The notes below the pieces were generated by a model. The model saw only the letters and a list, made by a program, of their open reading frames with translations, was not told where the DNA came from and searched no databases. Both the position numbers and the translations under genes were made by a program. From contig JBBHKE010003401.1 in NCBI GenBank assembly GCA_037447655.1, forward strand, positions 142,219-206,218: 64,000 nt of DNA, given 5' to 3'. Below, one piece after another: positions 20,279 through 32,200 of the stretch (the stretch's first letter is position 1; each line of letters begins with the position of its first letter). This stretch comes from Zygnema cylindricum. Its lineage: Eukaryota > Streptophyta > Zygnematophyceae > Zygnematales > Zygnemataceae.

Positions 20279-23200
20279 GTAAACAAATTTGAAAAACGGC
20301 AATGTTGATTTTATTGATAATAATTAAATGAGCTTAACTTAACATGCATTTTTCTTTGTTTTTTTTCTGCAGGCCTTGTAAACCTCAGGTGCTTGTCTAC
20401 TTTTTCTTTATCACATGTCTAAGCAGTTTGTTGGGTACCACTATTGCTGTAAACATTAAGCAAAAACAAGCAGGTGAGTCATCTATTTTTCTCACACAAT
20501 AAGGGGTGGTCATGATTGATCCATTTTTAATTTCCTCTTTTTTTTTTTTTTGGTGAGCCATTTGGCACTAGAGAAGAGGAAAACCTAGGTATGTATATAT
20601 TTGTTTTAAAAACGTTATTTATATGATCGTATAAATATTTTGTGTATACGATTTGTTATGTATAATTATATATATGAGTATGCATGGTTCTTTTTCGTTT
20701 TCTTAAGATTTTAAAGGATATATCGAAACCAAAATCTAGAAAAAATGACAATATTGAGTAGATCCAATTTGGCATTGCGTATTTTATGAAGTTTTAGTGT
20801 GGATTGACATTGTAATACACTTATACATCAAAAAATTGATTTTGAAACCCACAATAATAGAGGTGAAAGCTGTAAATCACTATTCCTTTTGTTTTGTTAT
20901 TGAGTTCTCAAAGGGTAATTTAGTCTGGTTTTGCATCTACCTTGTTGACATAAATTGACCCTTTGGAGATGTACAATTCGCATCATTATTAGCGTTTATA
21001 ATACTAATTAGATGCCTGTTCTTTTTTAGCCCCTTTTTTGGCCCCTCAATACAATAGCAAAAATAATTCTAATGTTTTCATTCATGACTAAATTTTTACA
21101 AGCGGTAAATAATATCCCACGTGGCTTGAACCTAAATTAGATTTAGCAATACTTATTTCAACCCTATGCTCTATGTTTTTGACCGTTAATAGCAATTCAC
21201 GTGTACACCGTGAATCGTAATTAGCGTTAATGTTTTTTTCGTCTCTTAAAACATCTTTTCTCCGTAAACACATGTCGAATTATGATCTGACGGTTGCGAT
21301 TAAAAAGCAATGACGGTTGCGATTAAAAAGCAATATTCCCAGCTTACGAATGGCGGTCTTAAATTGAAAATTGGACAAATGTGTACGGCGAAAAGATGTT
21401 TTCAGTGGCAAAAAAATTATTAATGCTAATTAAGATTCACGGTGTACTACACCAATTGTTATTTGAGAAAGAAAGTAATACCTGGGGTTTACATTAAAGA
21501 AATAGACAATTAGTATTGTGAGCATTATTGTGTTCAGAGGCCAAAAAATTCCGGGACCGAATTCGTGTAGCTTAACGATAACAGAATAATAATTACAGAT
21601 TAGGAGTTGACAAACGTTTAATAATTTTTTTTTTCTCTATTGGAAAGCATTCAAGTTTTCTTTCCTCTTTTGTTGTTTCATTTAGAGACCAATATCCTAA
21701 TATGCACCATTATTATATGGTTCATTCTGTAGCTCTTAGTGTCTGTTTTTCAAGATAAAAAGACAAGCAAATCAGTAATAGTAAATTTGAAAGCTCTCGG
21801 GGTCCATTTTTTCAAAGATGACAGTCCCAAAAATATAAATGTGATATGACTACTAAGTTTACCAAATGACTCAATAAAAGAAGAGAAAATGATGTTAAAC
21901 AATTGATAAAAATAAAAAAACGTACTAATCTATGTACATATTTATTTCGTGTACATCTGAAGTTGCATAGTTAAAAACATGTTTATTTCATTTGCATACC
22001 GCGCTCATTTTTTGTTTTTTTATGCTTGAGGTTCCTTTTAACATTCGTAAAAAAAAAGGTTTAAAAACCTGATTGATTTTCTATCTAAATTAGGAAGACA
22101 ATAAGTTTTTCTCTTTTTTAACCCAGCCCAGTTTATGGTTCTGTAAAACAAAAGTGGAACGATTTCTAAACTATACACAACATAAATTGGAGGCATATCT
22201 TATGATTAATAAAACGTAGCATAAAGCTGGATAAATATGTAGAAGGTCAAAATTCATATCGATTATTGATATTTAATATTCATTTACTATTATAATGAAT
22301 TTCTTGGCCGTGTTGACCAAGCCCCTTACACTTTCTGATTGCTATGTTCGCCTGTTACTGTCGTTTCCAGTGGGAGGTGACACTTGTCACACTCCCCTTT
22401 GGTTTATTCTATGTTAGATTCATTCATTGGTCTGTCATATGTTGAAACGTGTGGTCATATGTTCTAGCCGTAGTCTGTTTGTACTTTTTTTCCTAGAATC
22501 TGTAGACCTAGTTAGGATCTACAAAGTTAAACTTTCTGGTTGCCTCTTTGAGGTTCCGTAGTTTCACTGTAAGTTTGTCTTACATCCACAGCTGCAAGTT
22601 TGTCTTATGTCCACAGCTGCAAGTTTGTCTTACGTCCACAGCTGCAGTTTCATTAAATCTTGGATTTGCTCTTCGAATCCACATCATTCTTACAGGAACT
22701 TCGGATTCATTTCTAGATATGTGTGACGCCTTAAGCACTCGCACGATACTTTTCAACTGAAATTTTTCATTACTTAGTTAAATTTCATTTATAGTTCGCT
22801 CTCACTCCTTTTTTTAACTCATTAGAATTGACCTGTTCTCTTGAGCTCGAACTCTCTTCTCGTCTCTTACCTTTGGACTTTATGGCTTCAACTTGATAGT
22901 GGCCGAGGTCTCACCCTTCCGTAGCTAATACTCCCAATCGTCCCGACGACACAAAATTTCAGTAATGGAAATTCCTCATGAAGCACGTTTTTCGTAGTTC
23001 CCACCTTTACTTTGATCCAAATGATTTTCCGCCCCCTCGAAGCTAATATATTCCATCACCATCTCAGTTGGCAACGTCCGAAAATTAGCGCTTGGCCTAT
23101 GGGCCAAGTTCACGTCCTCAATCCCTCAAACGTCATCAAATCCTCCAAAATCGGCGTCTTCCTTGTCCCATACCTCGCCGTGAGTCACGTCTCGGTTGGC

Positions 23201-26200
23201 TTTGCCCTACAGGGCAACATCCCCACCATCTTCTCCACCATGACAATTAACTTCCTCGATTTAGATGACACGGTCATCGGAGAAGGCTGCAATATCCAAC
23301 CTTTGACCACATTTCCCCAAAATTCTCTCCTCGCTGTGCAATGGGCTTGCGTTTGGTATACCCTCTCCCAATGTTGAAAACCCTGATTTTTGCATGAGGT
23401 GTGTTGGAGGCAAACTCACCCACTCCCCCTTCCCCTCTAGCACCATGTAGGTTAACGGTCTTCTCACATTAGTTTCACCACGACCTTTGCAGCCCCATGT
23501 GCCATGCAAGCCTAGGCGACTCATTTACTTCCTCACTTTTATCGACGACTTCAGTCCATCTTCATTGGCATATACAAATCCGAAGTCTTCCACCTCTTTA
23601 CTAGATTATAAAGCATGCATGAAAACTAAAAAAATACTATAATCAAACTTCTTCTTTCAGGTAATGGGGAGAATACCTCTCCCGCAAATCCTCCCACTCA
23701 ACTAGTCAAAGAACCAACCACCAACTGTGTAGTGACTCCACGATTGATAACTCCCATGTCAAGATTTGAGCCAATGGCAGCAGTTCTTGGCATGGACGCT
23801 TTGCCATTTGTAGATTTTCCTACTATGTCACAAGTGATGTTCATGCCGTCCTTTTTGCGAATGACTTTGAACGTATTGGTGCCGACTTTTCTCTCTATAT
23901 TCACCGCTTTAGCGGTGACCTTGTCAACATTTCCGTTTGTCTTTGTGGATAACCTGTGTGGACGAGCTCTCTTACAAACCTATCTCATTTCCAAATTCAT
24001 CTCGCTTGAGACATGCTGCTCCACTTCGTTAACATGACTGATCTTGGCAAGCTAAAAGTGTTGCCTTATCATTCAAACTCTCCGTGATTGATTGAACCCC
24101 ACTCTTCGCATGAGCCAACTCAAATATGTTGAATCTCTAATTGCTCCTTGATATCCACCCCTTTGGATTTAAATGTGAAATTAGTGAGTCATTCGAATGG
24201 CTACACTCACAAGAACCTTATCAACATCGAAGCATGGTGGGAAGTCTCATCTTTGCGATGCTCACCACTCACCTGTATTGCATTGGCGGTTGGCCAATTA
24301 ATTCAGTTTCTTATTTTTTCCTCTAATGTCCATCTTCAATCTGCAATGAGCGTCGCCCCCCTATCTCCAAGAGAAAAATACCTTCTCTCTCACCTTTGGC
24401 GGCTCCACCACTCCCCTTTCAAGAACTGCGAGAGTGATTGGGACAGTGAATTTGAAACTCGCCGCCCCACCTCCATGTATGCTCTTCCCTTGGTGGTGGC
24501 CTCATCTCGTGATTCTTCTGAAAGCAACCCTCCTTATCTTCTACGGCCGCCACTAAAGCAGCAAAAAAGGCGATATGGCTTCAATCTCTTCTCAAAGTGG
24601 CGATATGGCTCCAATCTCTTCTCGTCAGCCTTGCCTTTCCCCCATCCAGTGCACACTGATTTCCAAGGCGTCCTCGGCCTTCTCCGCAATCTGGTCAACC
24701 ACAAACGTACAAAGCATTTGGATATCAAACACCATTCTACACTTGAATTGGTCGTCAACGACATTTTATCCTTTCTCTATTGTCCTACCACTGGGATTTT
24801 ATCATCTACCTATTGTCCTACCACTACTCAGATCGCCGATTTCCTTACGAAGGCGCGTCATGACCCCCAATTCAAGGCGCATAGGCAGCCTGCCGGTCTC
24901 CACTCCTAGAAAAGGGGGGAAGTGACATCATGACTATCTTGTCCTTGTAGGTCGATCCTGTTACGCCACCTGTTTAATTTGTGCACCTGTCGCTGTCAAT
25001 TTCAATGGCAGGTGACACCTGCACCGCCAATCTTTTTGTTTATCTTGCTTTAGCTCCTCTCAATAGTATGTCATTTGTCATACTTCCTAGCCACAGTCTA
25101 TTTGTAATTTTTCTTTCTAAGAATACTTAGACTTCTTGGAATCTTTGGACTTTTGGATTTTCAAATGCCTCTTTGGTTGGTCCTTAAATCACTTCAAATT
25201 TTGTCTTACGTTCACGTTTACTGCGTCATTAAGTTTTAGATTGATCTTCGAATTCACGTCACTCTTACAAAGACGTTGGATTCATTGTTACAAATGTGCT
25301 GTTGCCTTAAGCATGCACACACTACTTTTCATGCGTTTCTTTCAATACTTTTACGTTTAAGGAGCACTTTTCTCCTGCCTTTAACTCATCGAATACGGAA
25401 CTTTGCTTTTTGAGCTCATATCTCCCCCTCTCTCTCTCTTTTTTTTCGACTCCATGGCTTCCACTTCAATATTGACAACCACCTTTTGTCCACTAAAGAT
25501 TGGTCAAATCCTTCTAACACTTTATGGTTTAATTGCGACGAAAGTAATGATCCTTTTATATTTCTCTAAGTAGACATTTTTTGAAGTCGTGAATATAACT
25601 GAAACCTGATTTTTCTATTGTTGTTTTGATTTTTTTTTTTTTTGCAGAAATTCTACTTGGCATCCTTCCAAATATGAGCTCTGATCCATCACTTTCTAAA
25701 ACCTGGAAAACCTCAAATGAATGCAAGACATGGAGAGGAATAACATGCGATTCATTGGGAAATGTTTTACAACTGTGAGTCTTTTTAGGGTAACCATTTA
25801 TTCGAATTTCATTTTTTAAGTTTTGTTAAGAAAGACATTGTTTTCTTGGTAGTTCATGGAAGGGAAAGCTCGAATTTGTATGGAAATTTTTATTAAGTTT
25901 GGAAAATGTTTTAAGAGGTCAAAATAGAAGAATATCAGAATTCACAAATTTTAGAATCCATAAGCTCCTTTTCGTTCATGGCACTCAGACCAAGGCACCC
26001 TAAATTCGTCAGCCGGCAGATCACGAGACATCACAATGCGACGTCTAGCAGCTCAATTTTTGGGACGAAGTAACATCTGTGACGAATTCTGGGGTGTTTA
26101 TTTTTTTTTCTTTTTTTTGAGAGCCCTTTCGGCTTATTGTGTTGTTTTACTGAATTTTTTTATTCCTTAGGAGTTGTTGCATAGTAATTTGACTAATTGA

Positions 26201-29200
26201 AATTTCATGTTCCAATCTTTGTCTTGTGCCTCATCTCAGATATCTCACAGTAAACAATGTGGCGATCGACAACACGTTTAATTTGACAGCAAATGTTGAA
26301 TGTACCGATTACGTCTGTACCTTCGGAACCATTTTAAACGGCATTACATCCTTAACAACACTAGAGCTTCTGTAAGCTTCAAGTTTACGCCATTTCACAT
26401 CATATCATGTTTTGGAGAGGAATCATTTTTTCCATGTGTCTTTTGAAATTCATATTGTAGTTTTGCTGTAGCCAAAAATATTTGAGATGAATTTATCCCT
26501 TTAGACATGTCATCCAGTCGTATAACATTCCTGAAAAGAAATATTTAAGAATTGAATTGCCTGTGTGATGAAATAATTTGAACCGAATTAACGGGGTGAT
26601 TTATTTCGTCAGTCCTTAGAGTAAAAAATAAGTGTAAGGTATATGAGTCATGTTCAGAGCAGTGAAATTCCTGCGAGAATTTTGGATACTTATTCGTAAT
26701 ACATTATGCTATAGTATTACTTTTGGAGTCAAGTATTTATAATATGCAGTAGTATTCTCTTTTTACATATATAATGTTTGGTATATGTTTTTTATTCTTA
26801 GGACCTGCTACATACTCCTGCATACCAGAATATCGTAAAGTTTTTTCTTTTTTGAAATCATCTAAAAGGATCTAAATGATAGACGCTTCAAGTCAACGGT
26901 ATATGTTTTTGTCACAGGTATTGGGCATAAAAAAGATTCTCCATATTTAGATGCGAATGCATATTCTGTTGGTAGTTAGTTTATTTCCGTACAAACAAAT
27001 GAAAGACTTGTAGATGCATCTTTACGTTTTAAGTCCCACATCATTTTCATTGTAAAATGTCTACTGTGTCTGTCCAATTGTTTTTCGCCAACTTTGTTTG
27101 GCAACCTAAAGGAGAATAAATAACTTACAAATTTTATGCCTTTTTATGCATAACACAATCATCAGCATGTTTCCTATTTTTGTATTATTGGGACGTATAT
27201 TATCAAAAAGACAAATTGTATCAAAAAGACAAAATCGACTTGCAAGAAATTAGTGGAACAAGGAAATAACTTGGAAAATGGAGTAGAATGATTTTTTTCA
27301 ACCAAGTAGCATTTAAACATCTACCTTTTTTATTATTATTATTATTTCGGTTGACTTGAACAAAATATTTTAATTAGTAGCATATATTGCAAGCTTATTG
27401 CAAAAGCCCTGTCCATTTACCAATTTGAGACGAATTGCATGGTGTATTTTAATTGGCAGCATTTTGAACGGAGTTGGACTCAGCGGCTCGCTACCAACTG
27501 ATATTGGAAATTTGACAAAGTTGACAACTTTTTAAGTCAAACGACATTATGATTATAGCACGTGTTTTGTTTGTGAGTTGATTTTTAACCGATATCAAAG
27601 AAAGGATTTTATTGAAAGGATTCTTATTTTTGCCTCTAGCGCGTCTGCCTATGTTTGCTTTTAAATGATATAGGGTTGCCGACATACCTTTAAATGTGTT
27701 TTTGTTTTATCGTGGTACAACCTCTTACACGCATATAGAAGTGCTTCTATACTTGAAAAGGAAAATGGATGTAAACTCTTATAATTGTCCACACCTAATG
27801 AGTTCTTAAATTGGCCACGACCAATAAGCATATTAAGGTCCTTTACAATTGCACATTCTCATAATGTAAATTGCATGTTTTTAGGATATATCTGCAAAAA
27901 CATTTTTTTTTTTTGTTTTGTTTGTCCTTCTTAGCAAGCCCATCAAGTCATTCCGACTGTTTACACACTCTGAACTTCTATTTCAAATGTCTGTTATTAC
28001 TTAATTGTTTGCACGAGTAATGATAATTTATATTATCTGGATTAAAATTTTGAGGTCCTCGAAAGCATTAGCTTATTGAAAGCTTTGTACGTTGCCTGAA
28101 TTCCAAAAACTATCTTTTCTTTTTTACTTTCCAAACCTGTACTCCTTTTGGTTGAACCCTTGCCACTTTCTCTTCTTTCATTAATGTGCAACAAAGTATG
28201 TTTTGGTTCTTTGTCCCTAACCTCCACCACCTTCTTATCCCCCTCACATTTGCAACATCATTTGTCGTGTTCACTATTCTTATTCTCCAACCATTTTTTT
28301 TTAATGACTATTTCTACTTCAGCTCTGTCTTTGTTTAGCTGTTTATTCCGATTGTCTTTTTCTTTGACTCATTATGTAGGTTGACCTTAAAATATCAAAT
28401 ATACAAACCAAGATGTGGGGTTAGCGAATGCTTTGAATGACAAAATACTCTTAAGATACCAGAAGAAACTCTGATACAGAGTCATTTATTTTAAAGCAAA
28501 GAAAAAAAATCAAATACATCAGAAAACATAATTTTAGCATCAAAGGTGTTTGTGTTTTTTTTTGTCTAACAAAAAAAAAGTTTGACGCACAAATAGGTGT
28601 AAAAAGTAATAATATTAACATTTTTTTTTTCTTCCTGTAATTGTAACTTCTTTTTATTTTGCCCCCGCCACGCGGGGAATTCTGAATGGCTAGAATTTGA
28701 CCCGCATCCTTTAATGGCCCCATCAATCGGGTCATTGCCCTAAACGAGCGTTCTATGATCCGCAAATTGGCCCAATGGGCGGCGACAATAATTTTCAAAA
28801 TTTTTTAGCTCTGTTCTTGATTAGCTGTCTATTCCGATTGTCTTTTTCTTTGACTCGTTATGTAGGTTGGCCTTAAACTTTCCAATATACAAACCAGGAT
28901 GTGAGTAGTGATAAGATACAGGCAAAGACTCTGATACAGGGGATACTTTTCTATTAGAAAGCAAAGGAAAAACAAATCAAATATATCAGCAAACAAAATC
29001 TTAACAAACGTGCTTTTATTTTTTTCTTTCTATCATATGAACAGGGACTTGAGTAACAACTGTTAAAGTTATTTCTTTGTTAGAATCATCGGACTAGCCC
29101 TACCTTTGTTAATAACGCAAACCGGTATTCCAGTTTGCGTTATCTAGCTAGAACAGTCTAGCCTATGCTCTTCACCTAGCTCAGTTTTGATGTTCTTTCA

Positions 29201-32200
29201 GTTTCTCTTTCAGTTTCAGTTTTATGTATTAGTTATCTATTTCTGTTTTGTTTTCTACTCCTGAAGCTTCTTAGAAGCGCACACTGCAGCCACTGTAGTA
29301 TGCAGCCACTGTAGTATGTGACAGTTTCCGCCACTGCAGCCACTGTAGTATGTGACAGTTTCCCCACTGTAGCAGCCACTGTAGTATGTGACAGTTTCCC
29401 CACTGTAGTATGTGACAGTTTCCGCCAGCAGATCTGATCCTTAGATCTCCCTGACACCTAAGGATCCCAACTCTGCCTTTTCGGCAAATGAGCCAAGTGA
29501 CCCTTCACGGCAAATGAGCCAAGTGACCCTTCAGAGTCACATAAGCTCCCTAGATCTTGAAAGGTCATACTCATGACTTTCTCTATTCTACTTAAACGAC
29601 ATACTCTATATTGTTTACTACCAATTAAGAAAAGGAATACAATTTGTCTCCCTTTACCTTTGTCCTTTTATTGTTTCCATCCCACTTTGTCTGCTGCCAT
29701 GTCTTCGATTCCTATAGGTTATGGGCCTGTTCACACGCATTCAAACACTGTTGAAAAATTTAACGGCACTAACTTTTACTGATGGAAGTTTCAAATTGAG
29801 CACCTTTTGCGGCGAGAGAAACTTGTTCACACGCATTCAAACACTGTTGCAAAATTTAACGGCACTAACTTTTACGGATGGAAGTTTCAAATTGAGCACC
29901 TTTTGCGGCGAGAGAAACTTTGGACCATTATCTGTGGAAGTGAGCCCGAACCTTCGGATGCACCTGCCAAAACTACTTGGATACTTTGCAATGAGGAGGC
30001 GCTTTCTCGATTGGTTCTAGCTCTTGAACCTTCCCAACTTAGACTTATCTGTGACGCTAGCTCTGCTCATGACGCCTGGACACTTCTGACAAATGCCTAC
30101 GAAATTTGATCTTGGTCCAACAAACTTCTCCTTCGCCGACAACTAATTTCTTCTCTGAAACTTCCCTCCGAAAGTATGCAAGACTACATCGAGAATATCA
30201 AATCTCTGGGTGGTCGACTGAAAAGTATCGGCTCTACCGTCACCGATGAAGATATTATCACGGCGATCTTAGGAGGATTGTCGTCCTCTTATGCCGCCTT
30301 TATCTCATCAATCGACAACTCCTCTGTCCCTATCACTATTCCATCTCTCACCACCAGTTTGGTGCATGAAGAGATAAAACAGAATTTGCCTCCGCTCAGT
30401 GGTGCTGCTCTGGCAGCCTATCATCCGTCCACCCACCCACCCAAGATTTCATCATGTCGCTTGCTCTGTGGTGCTGCTCTAGCAGCCTATCATCCGTCCA
30501 CCCACCCACCCAAGATTTCATCATGTCGCTATTGCCGCGAACTTGACCATGTTATAGACAATTGTCCTGCCCTCGAACGTAAGCGGACCGACATGGAAAT
30601 CTTGGTCGTACAGGCGAACGTGGACGCCAAAGTGGCCACGGCCTCGAACGTAAGCGGACCGACATGGAAATCTTGGTCGTACAGGCGAACGTGGACGCCA
30701 AAGTGGCCACGGCCTTTATCATGGTCACGCCTCTACAGCTGAAGCAATTCTCCCTGTCGTACCGATTCCCCTTGTCGTACCTGAAAGTTTCGCGCTGACA
30801 AACATTTTTAACTATTTTCCATCACTTGAATACGTCAATCCTCCACCTAGCGAATATTTTCAATGGTTACCTATCGCCCAGCCGTACAACAATTATCATT
30901 ACAGTTCAACTCCACCTGTCGCTGGACAGTTACCGGCTGTCCCATCTGCTTCACCACCACCTGACTACGGATTCGCCCTCGTCACATCCGCAATGCCCGA
31001 TCCTCTCATCCCACACGACTCTTGGATCGTTGACTCCGGAGCGTCCCATCATTTATCCTCACGCTCCGATTGGTACACAACTATATCGCCGCTTCATTCT
31101 CTCATGACGGTTTTACTTGGCAACAATGCCGCCTTAACGGCAACCTATATCGGCCAGATCTCCACTGTCGGCCCAAATGTGACATCCCCCATAATCCTTT
31201 CTCACGTCCTATTTGTTCCTAGACTGAAAAAGAATCTTTTCTCTGTTGGCGATGCTTTTCATCAAGGCGCCACTGCTGTTTTTTCCACTACTACTGTCAC
31301 ATTCTTGTCATCTACTCAAGCGCAAGTAGGTCTTGGAAACAAATCCGGATCTATCTACATCCTCTCCCATTTCCAATCCACTGGATCTGCAAACCTTGCT
31401 ATATCCCTGCCACCTCAATCGTTCCCACGATGGCATCTCCGATATGGCCATCTTTCCGCCTCCAGTCTGCAAGAATTAAACAAAGGTCTTGTCAATGGCC
31501 TAGACTCATTCTCACCCAAAAACTACCTTTTTGCACTGGATGCATCCAAGGCAAGTTAACGCGTCCGTCCTTTCCATCTTCCACTTCTAAATCCAGTGGC
31601 CTTCTCACATTGGTCCACTCTGATCTTCGTGGTCCCATGACTGTAGCCAGTCACACCGGCGCCCTATATTTTGTAAGTTTCATTGATGACGCCACACGCT
31701 TCTGTCATCTTTTCCTTCTTCAGCGAAAATCTAACACGTTCCACAAATTTCAGGAATATAAATCTCTGGTTGAAAACTCCCTCGATTGACGCATTAAATG
31801 TCTAAGAACCGACAACGGGGGGGAGTACTTCTCCACCAAATTTTCGCGATTCCTCAATAATCACGGAATTGTTCACCAATCTACGGTTCCCCATACACCA
31901 CAGCAAAATGGTGTTTCCGAAAGATATAATCAATCGGTGGTTAACATGGCTAGGTCCATGTTACATTTTGTTGCCCTACCAACAATTTTCTGAGCAGAGT
32001 CTGTAACCACTGCAAATTACTTACGTAACCTTTCCCCAACCTCTGTTCTTCCCGGAAAAACCCCTCATGAAGCATGGACAGGAGTAAAACCGGACGTCTC
32101 ACACCTTCGTATATTCGGTTGTACCACTTGGGTAAAGAATCTTACTCCAGCAGGCAAATGGGACAGCCGAGCCAAATCAGGCGTCTTAGTTGGATTCGCA

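Larger units (their letters stand above)
22300..25472 (+). mobile_element. Old, internally deleted Ty1/copia element in intron 2
   Basis: LTR-like ends at about 22300-22900 and 24923-25472 share, in order, GTGACAC, CATATG/CATTTG with TAGCC and AGTCTATTTGTA-like words, a CTTAAGCA block and ATGGCTTCNACTT at the 3' end; they are clearly diverged. A purine run (AAAAGGGGGGAAG, 24910-24922) precedes the right LTR. Internal remnants on the plus strand align with the younger copia at 29061: the protease-integrase linker ([13 protein letters not shown] near 23170), an integrase piece (FIDDFS near 23540), the end of RT (near 23850-24050) and RNase H with the C-terminal end (24148-24909). Most of integrase and RT is deleted. 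It is an older relative of the 29061 element. Confidence 0.8.
20474..25647 (+). other. LRR gene intron 2, filled with mobile elements
   Basis: A 5.2-kb intron between GTGAGT and TTTGCAG. It holds an inverted-repeat element (21204-21447) and an old copia relic (22300-25470). The remainder is AT-rich sequence with no feature I can name. It separates the signal region from the LRRNT cap. Confidence 0.85.
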
